Below, one piece after another: positions 57,301 to 63,552 of a stretch of 64,000 bases of DNA. Source of the DNA: Luidia sarsii (taxonomy: Eukaryota > Echinodermata > Asteroidea > Paxillosida > Luidiidae); NCBI GenBank assembly GCA_949987565.1, contig OX465104.1, positions 386,501 to 450,500 of the forward strand, written 5' to 3'. The notes beneath the pieces were generated by a model. That model was not told the origin of the DNA and did no database searches. It saw nothing but the letters and a program-made list of their open reading frames with translations. The translations under genes and the position numbers were made by a program. The first letter of the stretch is position 1. Every line of letters begins with the position of its first letter.

Positions 57301-57960
57301 ACGTCGTCAGCATCCATCCGTGTAATACTTCACCTTATTATTTCTGTGTTCCATTCACTTCTCAAATCACAAGGCTTGTTCCTTTTCTGTCTTTGCTTGC
57401 AGGATTCCCGCTCCTCGTCAGATGAAGAAAGCCGGCCAAACAGTGTCAATGCTAAGCACAAGGAAGACAAGAAAACAGTCGTTCTGGTAAGTAAGATTTT
57501 TTATTAAGGAAACGCAAAATTATAGGGCCTGACGTTTCAATCATAGCAGACCCTATATTTTTTGAGGCAATTTGGGTCAGTTTAGTCAGTAAGCAACTTG
57601 TTTGTGTGGGATTTGACTCCTGGTTTCTTGTGCAGACATTTTAACCACTGAACCACACATTACACAGAATGCCTTTGAGAAAGGTCCTGCTAGGATCAAA
57701 ACATCAAGCCCTTCTAATTTTGGATATTCGCAATTTCCTCATTTTAGTCAGAAAGCAGTTTGTCACATTTTTGCATGATTATTACAGTATTCTGCTTCGC
57801 CGTGAACAATCCTCTTCTTCACCAAAGAACCTCTTTTCGATTCCATTTTTCTCTTTTTGAATCTTAGGAGAGGAAGAAGTCTTTCAAGGACCAGCAGGAG
57901 CGCATGACTACGACGGGAATGAGTTTCCTGGACAGCATTCGAGCCGAGTACGAAGGCTGA
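42286..57960 (+). CDS. PLAT and ankyrin-repeat scaffold protein with TQT (LC8-type) motif array, complete, 20 exons
   Basis: Joined exons: 42286-42326, 44197-44287, 44890-45020, 45613-45652, 45878-45924, 46227-46341, 46994-47044, 47282-47563, 48124-48260, 48761-49229, 49810-50085, 50391-50469, 50823-50966, 51301-52109, 52668-52861, 53056-53301, 53814-53999, 55333-55402, 57403-57486, 57868-57960. Total 3,585 nt, 1,194 residues, all phases consistent and every intron GT-AG. Domain order: basic N-terminus (1-172); RP/SY-rich linker (173-266); acidic region (267-340); TQT array (353-470); Pro-rich spacer; PLAT/LH2 (about 506-632); Ser/Asp/Arg-rich disordered region (635-904); charged helix (908-940); five ankyrin repeats (about 945-1100); basic/Ser tail. 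No signal peptide or membrane segment, so probably cytosolic or cytoskeletal. PLAT binds lipids or proteins, ankyrin binds proteins, TQT motifs bind LC8: a scaffold role is inferred. I recognise the domains, not a named family. Confidence 0.9.
42970..43220 (-). mobile_element. tRNA-derived SINE, family 2
   Basis: Minus strand: CAAAGACTAGTTGACTATTT, GGGAAGGCCACCATCTAAGG, then GCTGGATAGCTCAGATGGTA-AGAGCACTGGTAC, where TAGCTCAGATGGTAAGAGC is a clear pol III A box. In intron 1 of the PLAT-ankyrin gene. Confidence 0.7.
43925..43960. repeat. Terminal fragment of the TTTGCGGTGACACC repeat family
   Basis: TACATGGTGTCACCGCAAAC, the same terminus as at 63.12 kb in the other orientation. In intron 1 of the PLAT-ankyrin gene. 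Confidence 0.6.
43995..44155. mobile_element. Fold-back MITE, 'TTACGATG' family
   Basis: Ends CATCGTAACTTACGATCAAT and CGTAAGGCTTTGTGAAATGC-ACCCC, with internal AATGAGCGATGCACAGAAAC. Ends only ~40 bp before exon 2 of the PLAT-ankyrin gene. Confidence 0.8.
44197..44287 (+). CDS. PLAT-ankyrin gene exon 2
   Basis: Follows TGTGTAG; encodes LKYYMEVKRLEDAFDLSG then PDKPQRHYPNLKP, ending in phase 0 at GTGAGT. Basic, tyrosine-rich, probably helical. Phases on both sides fit exons 1 and 3. Confidence 0.85.
44330..44640. repeat. Degenerate tandem repeat, GAGTCACGAGTCATCCAGGTT
   Basis: Units of about 30-35 bp with GTCACGAGT, AATGATCCAGGTTGAGC and GTCAAGAGTCATCCGG; a larger duplication is visible (the block from GTTCACATTGGGTCACAAAT recurs as GTTCACATTGAGTCACAAAT). 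Confidence 0.85.
44641..44821. mobile_element. pogo/Tigger-like MITE
   Basis: Ends CAGTAGAACGTCACTATAAC and, inverted, CAGTGGAACGTCGCTATAAC, flanked by TA on both sides. This terminal sequence and TA duplication are typical of pogo/Tigger (Tc1/mariner) elements. No coding capacity. It lies in intron 2 of the PLAT-ankyrin gene. A degenerate relative is at about 14,790-15,005. Confidence 0.75.
44890..45020 (+). CDS. PLAT-ankyrin gene exon 3 (ERICH3-like N-terminal motif)
   Basis: Encodes RPTLLYDGLHDRALKHYFRN followed by AEVKKHLAQM. The pattern Y-[DN]-x-L-x-D-x-x-L-x-x-Y-F-x-N-x-x-x-x-x-H-L resembles the extreme N-terminus of vertebrate ERICH3 as I recall it; the match is short and may not mean orthology. 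An internal GTGAGT at 45005 is a competing donor, but only the donor at 45021 (GTGAGA) preserves the phase needed by exons 4 and 5. Confidence 0.85.
45308..45440 (-). mobile_element. tRNA-derived SINE, family 1, partial
   Basis: On the minus strand: CAGGAGTCATGGGTTCGAAT then CCCACCTGAGCTGCC and downstream GGCAAAGCACTGAGCA, the same order as at 10.6 kb. Intron 3 of the PLAT-ankyrin gene. More degenerate relatives are near 38,285-38,400(+) and 52,940-52,985(+). Confidence 0.7.
45613..45652 (+). CDS. PLAT-ankyrin gene exon 4
   Basis: A 40-nt microexon after CTTGTAG, completing an Arg codon and reading RDVDNYMEKIHCT up to GTAAGT. It is recognised by its strong splice sites and the phase it shares with its neighbours. 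Confidence 0.82.
45878..45924 (+). CDS. PLAT-ankyrin gene exon 5
   Basis: A 47-nt microexon after CCTGACAG: SPYTSLVKAKPPPKK plus two bases of Arg, donor GTGAGG. Proline/lysine-rich linker. Confidence 0.82.
45965..46200. repeat. (GATT)n-type degenerate repeat in intron 5
   Basis: TGATTGATTGACTGATTGAC words, ending about 25 bp before the exon 6 acceptor. Confidence 0.85.
46227..46341 (+). CDS. PLAT-ankyrin gene exon 6
   Basis: After TTGAAG; reads RGNFRGGPLLLRSRHGPQLS then KGEADRLVNAATKLLVAT, ending at a strong donor GTAAGT in phase 0. A small basic plus helical segment with no recognised domain. The preceding intron carries a GATT-type simple repeat (about 45,965-46,200). Confidence 0.85.
46994..47044 (+). 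CDS. PLAT-ankyrin gene exon 7
   Basis: A 51-nt exon after TTTATGCAG: ETIPLDQRQNGRHRSGK, donor GTAAGT, phase 0 at both ends. Because it is symmetric it could be skipped without changing frame. Confidence 0.8.
47282..47563 (+). CDS. PLAT-ankyrin gene exon 8 (RP/SY-rich linker)
   Basis: 94 codons, phase 0-0, after TTTGCAG. It is rich in R, P, S, G and Y with several RPKSxx or RPxSxYG repeats (RPKSTYGNRP, RPRSSYGERP, RPKSAA twice), ending GRKIKLRLE before GTGAGA. A basic, low-complexity, probably disordered microtubule- or actin-binding type of linker, by composition only. Confidence 0.87.
48124..48260 (+). CDS. PLAT-ankyrin gene exon 9 (acidic)
   Basis: After CTTTGCAG: QPRHYEASESDQDPDDYEED then FEDSVDNSMNILVPVRGRSQ and SPEWLK(N). 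Strongly acidic first half followed by a hydrophobic strand-like MNILVPV. Ends in phase 2 at GTAAGC. Confidence 0.87.
48308..48442. mobile_element. Fold-back MITE, 'TTACGATG' family
   Basis: GTGGATTTCACTAAGCCTTA at the left, TAAGTTAGGATGAGTTTTGT-GAAAT at the right, internal TTTCTGTGCATCACTC. Intron 9. Confidence 0.8.
48761..49229 (+). CDS. PLAT-ankyrin gene exon 10 (poly-Glu plus TQT motif array)
   Basis: 157 residues after GTCATGCAG. A run of eight Glu is followed by a regular series of LC8-type motifs: TTQT, SCQT, DTQT, a degenerate ACMT, AIQT, GTQT, STQT, GTQT, YCQT, ETQT, GCQV and GVQ(VD). The central Gln (or its substitute) recurs every 8-12 residues, mostly 10-11. LC8/DYNLL dimers bind short linear motifs anchored on TQT; the spacing resembles multivalent LC8 partners such as Nup159 or ASCIZ. 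Function here is inferred from the motif pattern. Donor GTAAGT, phase 0. Confidence 0.88.
49810..50085 (+). CDS. PLAT-ankyrin gene exon 11 (poly-Pro, start of PLAT)
   Basis: Starts VDPPPPPPSPPPSPPPEPEP, finishing the last LC8-like motif (GVQ-VD) across the splice junction, then a hinge to the PLAT domain, which begins TIYELSIHTGNRLGASTRAD and continues VQVTLYGQQGNTGKIKL. The pattern x-Y-x-[LI]-x-[IV]-x-T-G-x-x-x-[GS]-[AS]-[GS]-T-x-[AS]-x-V-x-[VI]-x-L-x-G is the canonical first half of PLAT/LH2. Donor GTGAGT. Confidence 0.9.
50303..50338. repeat. Terminal fragment of the TTTGCGGTGACACC repeat family
   Basis: TACATGATGTCACCGCAAAC, a one-base variant of the family terminus, 50 bp upstream of exon 12 of the PLAT-ankyrin gene. 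Confidence 0.6.
50391..50469 (+). CDS. PLAT-ankyrin gene exon 12 (PLAT middle)
   Basis: After TCTCTTCAG: IDVFKVESYQVGKIECICIG then HDKREL. In PLAT this is the strand D-F followed by 'G-x-[IL]-x-x-[IV]-x-[IL]-x-H-D', here GKIECICIGHD. Phase 1 at the donor GTAAGA. Confidence 0.9.
50706..50756 (+). repeat. Copy of the GGTCCTGCTAGGAT repeat next to exon 13
   Basis: GCCTTTGAGAAAGGACCTGC then TAGGATCAAATCATCAGGCC; ends about 65 bp upstream of the exon 13 acceptor. Confidence 0.75.
50823..50966 (+). CDS. PLAT-ankyrin gene exon 13 (PLAT end)
   Basis: After CTCCTGACAG: CGWFLDKVMIREYGDDVTYE then FLCERWLSAQDEDGRTVRTI and PVTN. W-[FH]-L-x-x-[VI] and F-x-C-x-x-W-[LF] are the PLAT C-terminal signatures, the latter most like LOXHD1-type PLAT repeats. 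Only one PLAT domain is present, unlike LOXHD1, which has many. Confidence 0.9.
51117..51262. mobile_element. Fold-back MITE, 'TTACGATG' family
   Basis: GTGGATTTCACAAAGCCTTA at the left and TTACGATGGTTTCGGTGAAA-TTGACCAC at the right, internal TCTCTGTACATCGCTAATC. Ends about 40 bp before exon 14. Confidence 0.8.
51301..52109 (+). CDS. PLAT-ankyrin gene exon 14 (Ser/Asp/Arg-rich disordered region)
   Basis: The largest exon, 270 residues after TGTATCAG. Composition is extreme: a basic segment (HRGHRRHHRRQRDKKGRKSG), acidic runs (seven Asp) and long Ser/Gly tracts, ending GDYMSGFQ before GTAAAC. Many SD/SE and SxxD/E sites suggest CK2-type phosphorylation. No folded domain is evident. GC-rich relative to the flanking introns, as expected for coding sequence. 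Confidence 0.88.
52270..52620. repeat. Degenerate TTTGAGTCTC repeat in intron 14
   Basis: Words such as CATCTCAAACTTTGAG, TTTGAGTCTC and GGTATCTCA recur at irregular 25-40-bp spacing. Non-coding. Confidence 0.6.
52668..52861 (+). CDS. PLAT-ankyrin gene exon 15 (charged helix, first ankyrin repeat)
   Basis: After TCCTTGCAG: AALKMKEQQREGAETAKKEQ followed by EEEEAERQRQEAEALL, a Glu/Gln/Lys-rich single-helix or coiled coil, then SIHESCKKNDLDRIKRLVQH, a divergent first ankyrin repeat lacking the TPLH tetrapeptide. Ends in phase 2 at GTAAGG. Confidence 0.9.
53056..53301 (+). CDS. PLAT-ankyrin gene exon 16 (ankyrin repeats 2-4)
   Basis: After TTGATCCAG: GWTPLHVSAANGRLAVVKYL, then GYTAMHLAAMGGHLAVMKVL, then EQTPLHMAAM. 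These are canonical 33-residue ankyrin units with G-x-T-P-L-H-x-A-A and G-H-L-x-V-x-x-L. Donor GTGAGG in phase 2; the repeat continues into exon 17. Confidence 0.93.
53455..53665. repeat. (GGCT)n / GGTCAGT degenerate repeat in intron 16
   Basis: CTGGCTGGCTGGCTGG followed by degenerate TTGGTTGGTCAGT words. Confidence 0.8.
53814..53999 (+). CDS. PLAT-ankyrin gene exon 17 (ankyrin repeats 4-5)
   Basis: After CATCCACAG: SGHLECTKWLVANGAPLDVI, then DNMGRTAFDLAEEYQHAEVV, closing the ankyrin stack with a capping repeat, then CQRELERQDSSLSMLRS. Phase 2 at GTAAGA. Confidence 0.92.
54128..54270 (+). mobile_element. tRNA-derived SINE, family 2, second copy
   Basis: CAAAGACTAGTTGACAATTT, GGGAGGCCACCATCTAAGGA, then TGGATAGCTCAGATTGAAGA-GCACTAG and a weak B-box-like CATATCCTGGTCC. 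Same order as the 43.1-kb copy. Intron 17. A related 3' piece is at about 47,085-47,185 (AACTGCTGTATATCTCCAGG). Confidence 0.7.
55333..55402 (+). CDS. PLAT-ankyrin gene exon 18
   Basis: A 70-nt exon after GCGTCCACAG: SPSMGSQNHRSRSSSDSERG then TQK, donor GTATGC. RS-like composition. The phase (2 in, 0 out) is exactly what exons 17 and 19 require, which supports it despite its small size. Confidence 0.78.
55660..56050. repeat. Degenerate array of TTTGCATATTCATGAG units
   Basis: Ten or more copies of [T/A]GCATATTCATGAG or CATTATTCATGAA spaced 25-35 bp, in intron 18 of the PLAT-ankyrin gene. POU-type motifs (TTTGCATA, TATTCATGA) recur. Confidence 0.8.
57100..57235. repeat. Inverted pair of the GGTCCTGCTAGGAT repeat with tail
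   Basis: A minus copy (TTTCAATCCTGGCAGAACCT) faces a plus copy (AAGGTCCTGGGAGGATCAAA then ACGTCAGGCCCTCTA), followed by the common tail AAGTCAGTAAGCAGCTTGCA. Confidence 0.75.
57403..57486 (+). CDS. PLAT-ankyrin gene exon 19
   Basis: 84 nt, phase 0-0, after GCTTGCAG: DSRSSSDEESRPNSVNAKHK then EDKKTVVL, donor GTAAGT. Continues the Ser/Arg/Lys-rich tail; symmetric, so skippable. Confidence 0.83.
57520..57780. mobile_element. Nested repeat: minus GGTCC motif, tRNA-like SINE head, plus GGTCC motif
   Basis: A minus-strand motif at 57,520-57,560, a tRNA-like segment on the minus strand at 57,600-57,660 (TGGTTCAGTGGTTAAAATGT then CTGCAC...AGGAGTCAAATCCCACA), and a plus motif with tail at 57,668-57,780. 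Lies between exons 19 and 20. Confidence 0.65.
57868..57960 (+). CDS. PLAT-ankyrin gene exon 20 (stop)
   Basis: After GAATCTTAG: ERKKSFKDQQERMTTTGMSF then LDSIRAEYEG and TGA. The helical, compact C-terminus ends the open frame naturally. No further exon is needed. Confidence 0.87.
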   Translation, partial: ERKKSFKDQQERMTTTGMSFLDSIRAEYEG

Positions 57961-59091
57961 TGAAACACAGCAGTAATGATGGCCAACATGGTGGAAGACC
58001 GGTTTGAACTGGTTTGAACCAGACTCACATCCCAAGGCCCAAACTGGCTGGAACTGGTTAGGTGTCACAACGTCTGCACTGCCTAGAATTATGTGTACAA
58101 TGTACACTCTGTGGGCACATTTGGAATAGGAGCCTGCCTTGGATAAGATTTGATTGTTTGAATGGTGGAAGCACACAGTAGAAAGTTTGCTGTGACACCA
58201 TTTGAAGTCATCTCTAAACTGGATGGAAACTGGTTTCATCCAGATTGACCTTGTTCTTGGTGTGTATAACATAATATTCATAGCCACAAAGATATTTGCT
58301 TTTCATATATAGTCTTCCGCAGTCTAAGCAAAGTTATTAAAAGATAACCAAGCAATTTGAAATGCTCTTGACTGGCATTTGCCTGTTTTTCAATGAAAAC
58401 ACAAGAGGGCATATCAAAACTAAAAACATCGCATTTCTCTCTTCAGAGGAAATGATATCTTCAAATTTTAGTCGAATTAGGACTACATGTGTAAATTCTA
58501 ATTGCTTTAAAACTAAATTGAATTTGAATTGTCTGTAATTCCTCATAGGTCATAGTTAGAATGGCAAAATCATGTAATGACTTTTTGATTCAAATTGAAT
58601 ATAAAATAGTGATTAATCACAGGGAATCTCTTTGAAATTGGCAGCTTTACATGTTAATCTTTTTCAGTTTTTTTTAGAATAATTGTATGACAATCAGTAA
58701 TTCCAAAATGTGGACACTAACTGTGTGGAAAAGTGTAGCAATATATTTACTTGCTTGGTGGTTAAAAGTTAATTTTCTTGTATAAATGAAAATATTCTCT
58801 TTCCGTCCATCTTTTTAAAAAATATCCTTCAAACAAATCTTTTAGAGAAGATTTTCAAAGTCACCATTGAAGACTTGCGTTTGTTTTGTATTTTGAAACT
58901 TTAACTGCAATTAATATCTATGCATTCCCTTCAATTAACTTGGCATGTGAATATTGAAAATATCTGTATATTTCTGCGTGTTTCTGTTTCAAATTTCTTT
59001 GATTCGGTCATATTTATCATTCCATTGTAACCATACAACCGGCTTGTATTCAAAGCACACTTCATGCGTTATTTTTTAAAGAAAGAATAAA
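57961..59091 (+). other. 3' UTR of the PLAT-ankyrin gene with polyadenylation signal
   Basis: AT-rich, repeat-poor sequence follows the stop codon for about 1.1 kb, up to a canonical AATAAA at 59086-59091. The start of a new repeat-rich zone shortly after supports a transcript end near 59.1 kb. The exact cleavage site is not visible. Confidence 0.6.
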
Positions 59092-59691
59092 AGAAGATTG
59101 CTAGTATAGTTCACTGTGCACTGTGTAATTTTATTGGTGTGTATAGCTATTCACAATCAATCAATTCTATCATCTGTATATTCATAAGTAGGCCTATATA
59201 TTTTTGTTTTGCCCAAAAGTGCATTTGTTTTGTTTTGCTTTAATTTGTGTGTTGCTTGGACGATAGCAACTGGGATGTTTCATAATTAATACACATTAGA
59301 ATAAGTCTTCATGATCTACAAGTATGGTGCATGAACTATAAGTCCATATACAGTTTGTGAAAAAATGTTGGGAATGTAGTTCATGAAATGGCACTGAGCT
59401 TGTAGCTCATGGAATTTGAAATCATGTGTGTGAAATTGTGAAGACCAACATTCATCATCATTATCAATACAATTATATAAAAGGTTCACGAGGCAGTAGT
59501 CCAAGTAGGGCCCAATGATCACAGACAAGAATAATACCATCTTCAGATACGCAATCGACATGATGCTCAGACTGAGATTTTTCACCTGTCAATTAGGCCC
59601 ATCGTTTTACTTTAGAGCTCGCATAGGCCCTACCAGCTCACACACTAAGACAGTAAATGAGTGAGATGTCATTGTCTTCATCGAAAATGAT

Positions 59692-59770
59692 GGACAAGAG
59701 AGAGGGAGGAGATAGAGGGAAGAGAGCGAGAGGGGGGGGGGTGGTAGGAGAGAGAGAGAGAGGGGGACAT
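59692..59770. repeat. GA-rich tract
   Basis: GAGAGAGGGAGG-type purine run with a (G)9 stretch, just past the PLAT-ankyrin gene end. Confidence 0.85.
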
Positions 59771-59933
59771 GGAGTGTCTTATAACTCCATGGAGAAACAT
59801 CACGGCCGATGCACCAATGTCCACAACATCAAGCCAAGCAGAAACGACCGACCCAATTTTGGTGAAGATCGCCGCCTCTAAAAACGCATTGAATTCTATA
59901 CATCAATATCATATACTATACATCAATATCATC

Positions 59934-60280
59934 CAGGAGGGTAATGACTAACACCATGCAGCTTTCTGATAATCCTTCTTTTGTGTTCAGTCCTTCACAC
60001 TTCTCTCTTTGATCTTTCCCCCTCTTGTCACTAATCCCTACCCTACTCCTTGCCCTTCTCTTTGATCTTTCCCCCTCCTCTCACTAATCCCTCATAACCC
60101 CACCGCTTGCCCTTCCCTTTGATCTCTCCCTACCAGCTTCACTCTTTGTCCTTTGTTTCTCATCCGTGTCCTATTCACTCTCCCCCTTCCTCCATGTACA
60201 TGTATCTGTTTTGTCCTTGTCACTCTGCCTTTAAGAAAGGTCCTGCTAGGATCGAAACGTCAGGCCCACTAAATTTTAAG
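59934..60280 (+). mobile_element. Second full-length copy of the ~345-bp element
   Basis: Collinear with 24,877-25,220 over its whole length, differing mainly by small indels in the pyrimidine-rich part and TTTAAGAAAGG for TTTGAGAAAGG. Both copies end in the same 3' motif followed by CACTAAATTTTAA. Confidence 0.75.
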
Positions 60281-61590
60281 ATATAATATATGAATTATTA
60301 CTCGGGCACAAAAACCTGCTATGCTGTGTAAATAAAAGCATGGAAATCCACTGGTCCCGAACAAAATTGCCGATCTTTAGCGTAGGCCGAATATCGCGTG
60401 CTTATAGGCGATAGGATAGAATCCAATCCAACCTTTAATTGACTGTCAACCTTGGCCCAGTTTGATCTATGCAGAGCGGCTTTTAAAGCACGAATTATTT
60501 GCCTCCGCGTTCGTCGGTGCATGAAATCAGCTTCCTTGGTTGGCATTTCATACAAAGGCCAACTGCATGTGTTCGTCTTGTATTCAAATAATGAGTTTAT
60601 GAGCGCAGAATACAAGTATAAATACGGTAGAACTTCGGCGAGTTTCGGCGCTTACCTCCACGAGATTGGCCCCTGGTTAGAATTGCCCCCCCCCCAAGCA
60701 CGGCTAGTTGACCTGTGATCATCCAGCTTTGAAAAGGCAAATGGATCCATTGGCCTGTTCTCCTGCAAGTAACCGTCACTTGACCTACGAGGAAGACAAG
60801 TATTAATCGAAATTAAAAATGGCCACAGCTCAAATTAATCCGAGGCCTAGGCCTGTCCTACAGGGCGCGCGTTTTGTATTTGTAGGTCATTCTTCCGCTG
60901 GGATCACCTTCGATCTTTCTTGTTGGATTACAGTATACGCGAAGAGACAAAGTACACAATTTGTCAGCATTTAGCCATCAAGGAAGAAATTCTTGGATTT
61001 GATCGCCAACAGATGCATCTGTGGCCAACTACGTGTAGTCTTTACCCCTGGTATACTATAAGCTAGGTCTCGGGACTATACATTGAACTTGGCCATGGAC
61101 TCTTTCCTTCCTCAATGATAGGGCCTACGCCCACCTCAGCTAGGATCCCTCTTCGTTCCTGTTTTCGACTCTTTTCAACTATCCAGCGTTTCTATATAGT
61201 AGAAAGTACTGATTCGGCCTTGGAATCGTGCCTTTGTGTCTGAAAAATCCTGCTTTTAATGTGAGTGCCGGTCCGCTTCGGCAGAATGGAGAATTTGAGG
61301 AATACAGAAGTTCCATCTACGCGTAGGCGCGCTTATTATGTACGACCGTACGTGGAGCTAGCTATGCAGAACGTGTAGGTGGTCAGCTCGGGTGAATAAT
61401 AACGAACGTGTAGTACGCGTGTGATTTTCTATCAAAATGGCACTTCCCTGCAGTAAGTTACGGCATGGACATGGTTAGGGCAATGAGCGATTCCGTCAAC
61501 ACTTGCTTAAACTTAAGAAAAGTGCCTTTTATACAAATCTTTTGACAGAAAACAAAACTCAATAAATCTGCTTTTCTCAAAGGTGGAACA
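60281..61590. other. Intergenic stretch, nothing recognised
   Basis: Contains short unsupported open frames and some CpG-richer patches (about 60,830-60,920 and 61,260-61,400); no gene recognised. Confidence 0.35.
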
Positions 61591-61594
61591 TAAA

Positions 61595-62216
61595 CTTTCC
61601 CTCAATCTATTCCTGGAATTATTACGGATGCACTTGACCTATAGAATACGGCAAAGGTGTGAGATGCGGGGAAGAGTGATCAAGAACTTAAGAATTGCAG
61701 ATGACATTGATGACTTATTGGCAAAAAGGGAAGCAGAGTTAAAAGAACTGATTGAGAGACTGTATGGAACTACATGGAGATATGGCGTGCAGATTCGCGC
61801 AGAAAAGAGCAAGATCATGATATTGACTGCATGGAGAGTGTGATCATAAAAGTGGATGGCCACAAGTTGGAACCAAGTCAAGAGGTTCAAGTATCTTGGC
61901 TCAATCATAACAGAAGATGCTCAATCTGCAAATGATATAAAGGTCTGCATTTGTGTAGCAGCAAGTACTTTAGCTAAACTCGACAAGATTTGGAAGGATA
62001 AAGGTCAGACTCGTATGATCGATAGTGACAGCCACTGCGATATATGGATGTGAGGCTTGGTCAATAGGTTCCAAAGAACTGAAAGCTCTTGACGTATTTG
62101 ACACGAAAATACAGAGAAGACTGCAAGGAATCACATGGAAACAGAAGAGAACAAACGAATCTGTCAGGGAAGAAATGAAAGAAAAGTGTGGCCGTCGTGA
62201 AAAGAAAGAAAGTTGA
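61595..62216 (+). pseudogene. Decayed LINE reverse transcriptase fragment
   Basis: Three frame-shifted plus-strand blocks carry conserved non-LTR reverse-transcriptase features: NLFLELLRM...GRVIKNLRIADDIDDLL (a mutated F-A-D-D catalytic box, here IADDID) with YGVQIRAEKSKIMI; then FKYLGSIITEDAQSANDIKV; then ATAIYGCEAWSIGSKELKAL with RRLQGITWKQKRTNESV. The frames break near 61,843 and 62,010. Only the 3' part of an RT remains; no endonuclease. The YLGS and YGCEAW boxes point to an RTE/CR1-type element, clade uncertain. Confidence 0.8.
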
Positions 62217-62481
62217 CCTACTTTGGTCATGTCACAAGGTCCAAAAACACAATAACAACGGACATAACACTAGGACTAACAGAGGGTCAAAACAAAAGAT
62301 GCAGACCCGGGAGACAGTGGCCCTCTACATAAGTTATAGGCCTATTTAGATAATTTTTCGGGTAATTAATTCAAGTCTGTAAACAGTTTGCAAAATGTTG
62401 TTTTGCAAAATAGCTGCAGCTTATTTGGCATCTGAAACTTGCAAAACAATGGTAGGACTACAGTGGGAAGGAACACAATTA

Positions 62482-62546
62482 GAAAGGTCATGCCAAAGGT
62501 CATGCCAAAGGTCATGCCAAGGGTCATGCCAAAGGTCATGCTAGCG
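62482..62546. repeat. 12-bp tandem repeat AAAGGTCATGCC
   Basis: Five consecutive units, one with a substitution (AAGGGTCATGCC). Each holds an AGGTCA nuclear-receptor half-site word at 12-bp register. Confidence 0.9.
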
Positions 62547-63111
62547 GGCCAGCCATGCCAAGATGGTAATACGTCAAGCTCAGACATCTTTTTAGAATTT
62601 GGTCAGTGATTAAGTTGATGATCAAAATATAAAAACTTTAAGAAAATGCAGTACAAGGGCACTGTAGCTAGTTCTTGGGCAGTTGCAACCTTTTCGTATA
62701 ACTTTGATGAAAAAACAAAAAACAAAACGAGGTTACCATTACGAGTCAAACATGCATTTTCATTTGATTCATTTCGCCGCATAAACTAATGACCCTAGTC
62801 AAAGATAAGTCAAATTAATGCCAACAGAATTGCATCATCGACAAACGTATAGAGTCTGACGTCTTGACAAATGTATATATAGCATGACCTTGATAAAGGT
62901 CCCGCCCAAATCATCTGCCAGTCATTATTTGTTTGGAAATTTGCTGTCTGCAACATTCTCACATCAAAGCTATATAGTAAACATACTAGTCGAATTTGTC
63001 TTAGAATTTGTCCTTCGTAGATCGTAACCTCGATTTTGTTTGATATCTTCAATATTACTTGAAGTGGTATAGTCATATGCCTAATTGCCCTAATGGTATC
63101 AGGAGTAATAG

Positions 63112-63245
63112 GCCTAGGTTTGCGGTGACACCGTGTAAAGTTTTCTTTTGTGAGCATGTGTGGTTCTGAAAAGAACCCGAGGAACGCGACGTTTCGAACA
63201 GTATGCTCTGTTGGTCTTCAGAAGACTGAAGTATAGTGGCACATA
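63112..63245 (-). mobile_element. Repeat with CTGAAGA...CGAAACGTC (hammerhead-like) core
   Basis: On the minus strand: CTTCTGAAGACCAACAGAGC, then ATACTGTTCGAAACGTCGCG, then GTTCTTTTCAGAACCACA and ending in the TTTGCGGTGACACC-type terminus. CUGAAGA, a helix (AACAG/CUGUU), GAAAC and GUC occur in hammerhead ribozyme order, although the two base pairs next to the core are mismatched. Related ends occur at 38.65, 43.93 and 50.31 kb. Confidence 0.55.
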
Positions 63246-63552
63246 CTCACAACAGAGAACTTTGGAAATCTCAAAATGGAATTGATAAAAACATTGTTGC
63301 GAACTGCTCACTGACTAAAATGACCTGCAATACATAAATCTCAAAAGTTAGAGGGCCTGATGTTTCAACCTCTTAACAGGTTGTTGGTGGATTCTTGTGC
63401 ATTTTTTTTGGGGGGGGGATTTTAAGAATGTTTAAATTGTGTACATACTGTAAAGTTTATACTTTTTGTAATTACCCTGTGAATGTAAAGGCCATTTAAT
63501 TCAGGTTAAAGCTGCGAATTGGTTTAATAAAGATATGAGTATGAATATGAAA

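Noticed and set aside
60452..60718. 88-codon plus-strand frame
   Set aside because: No recognisable motif, and a minus-strand frame covers part of the same sequence.
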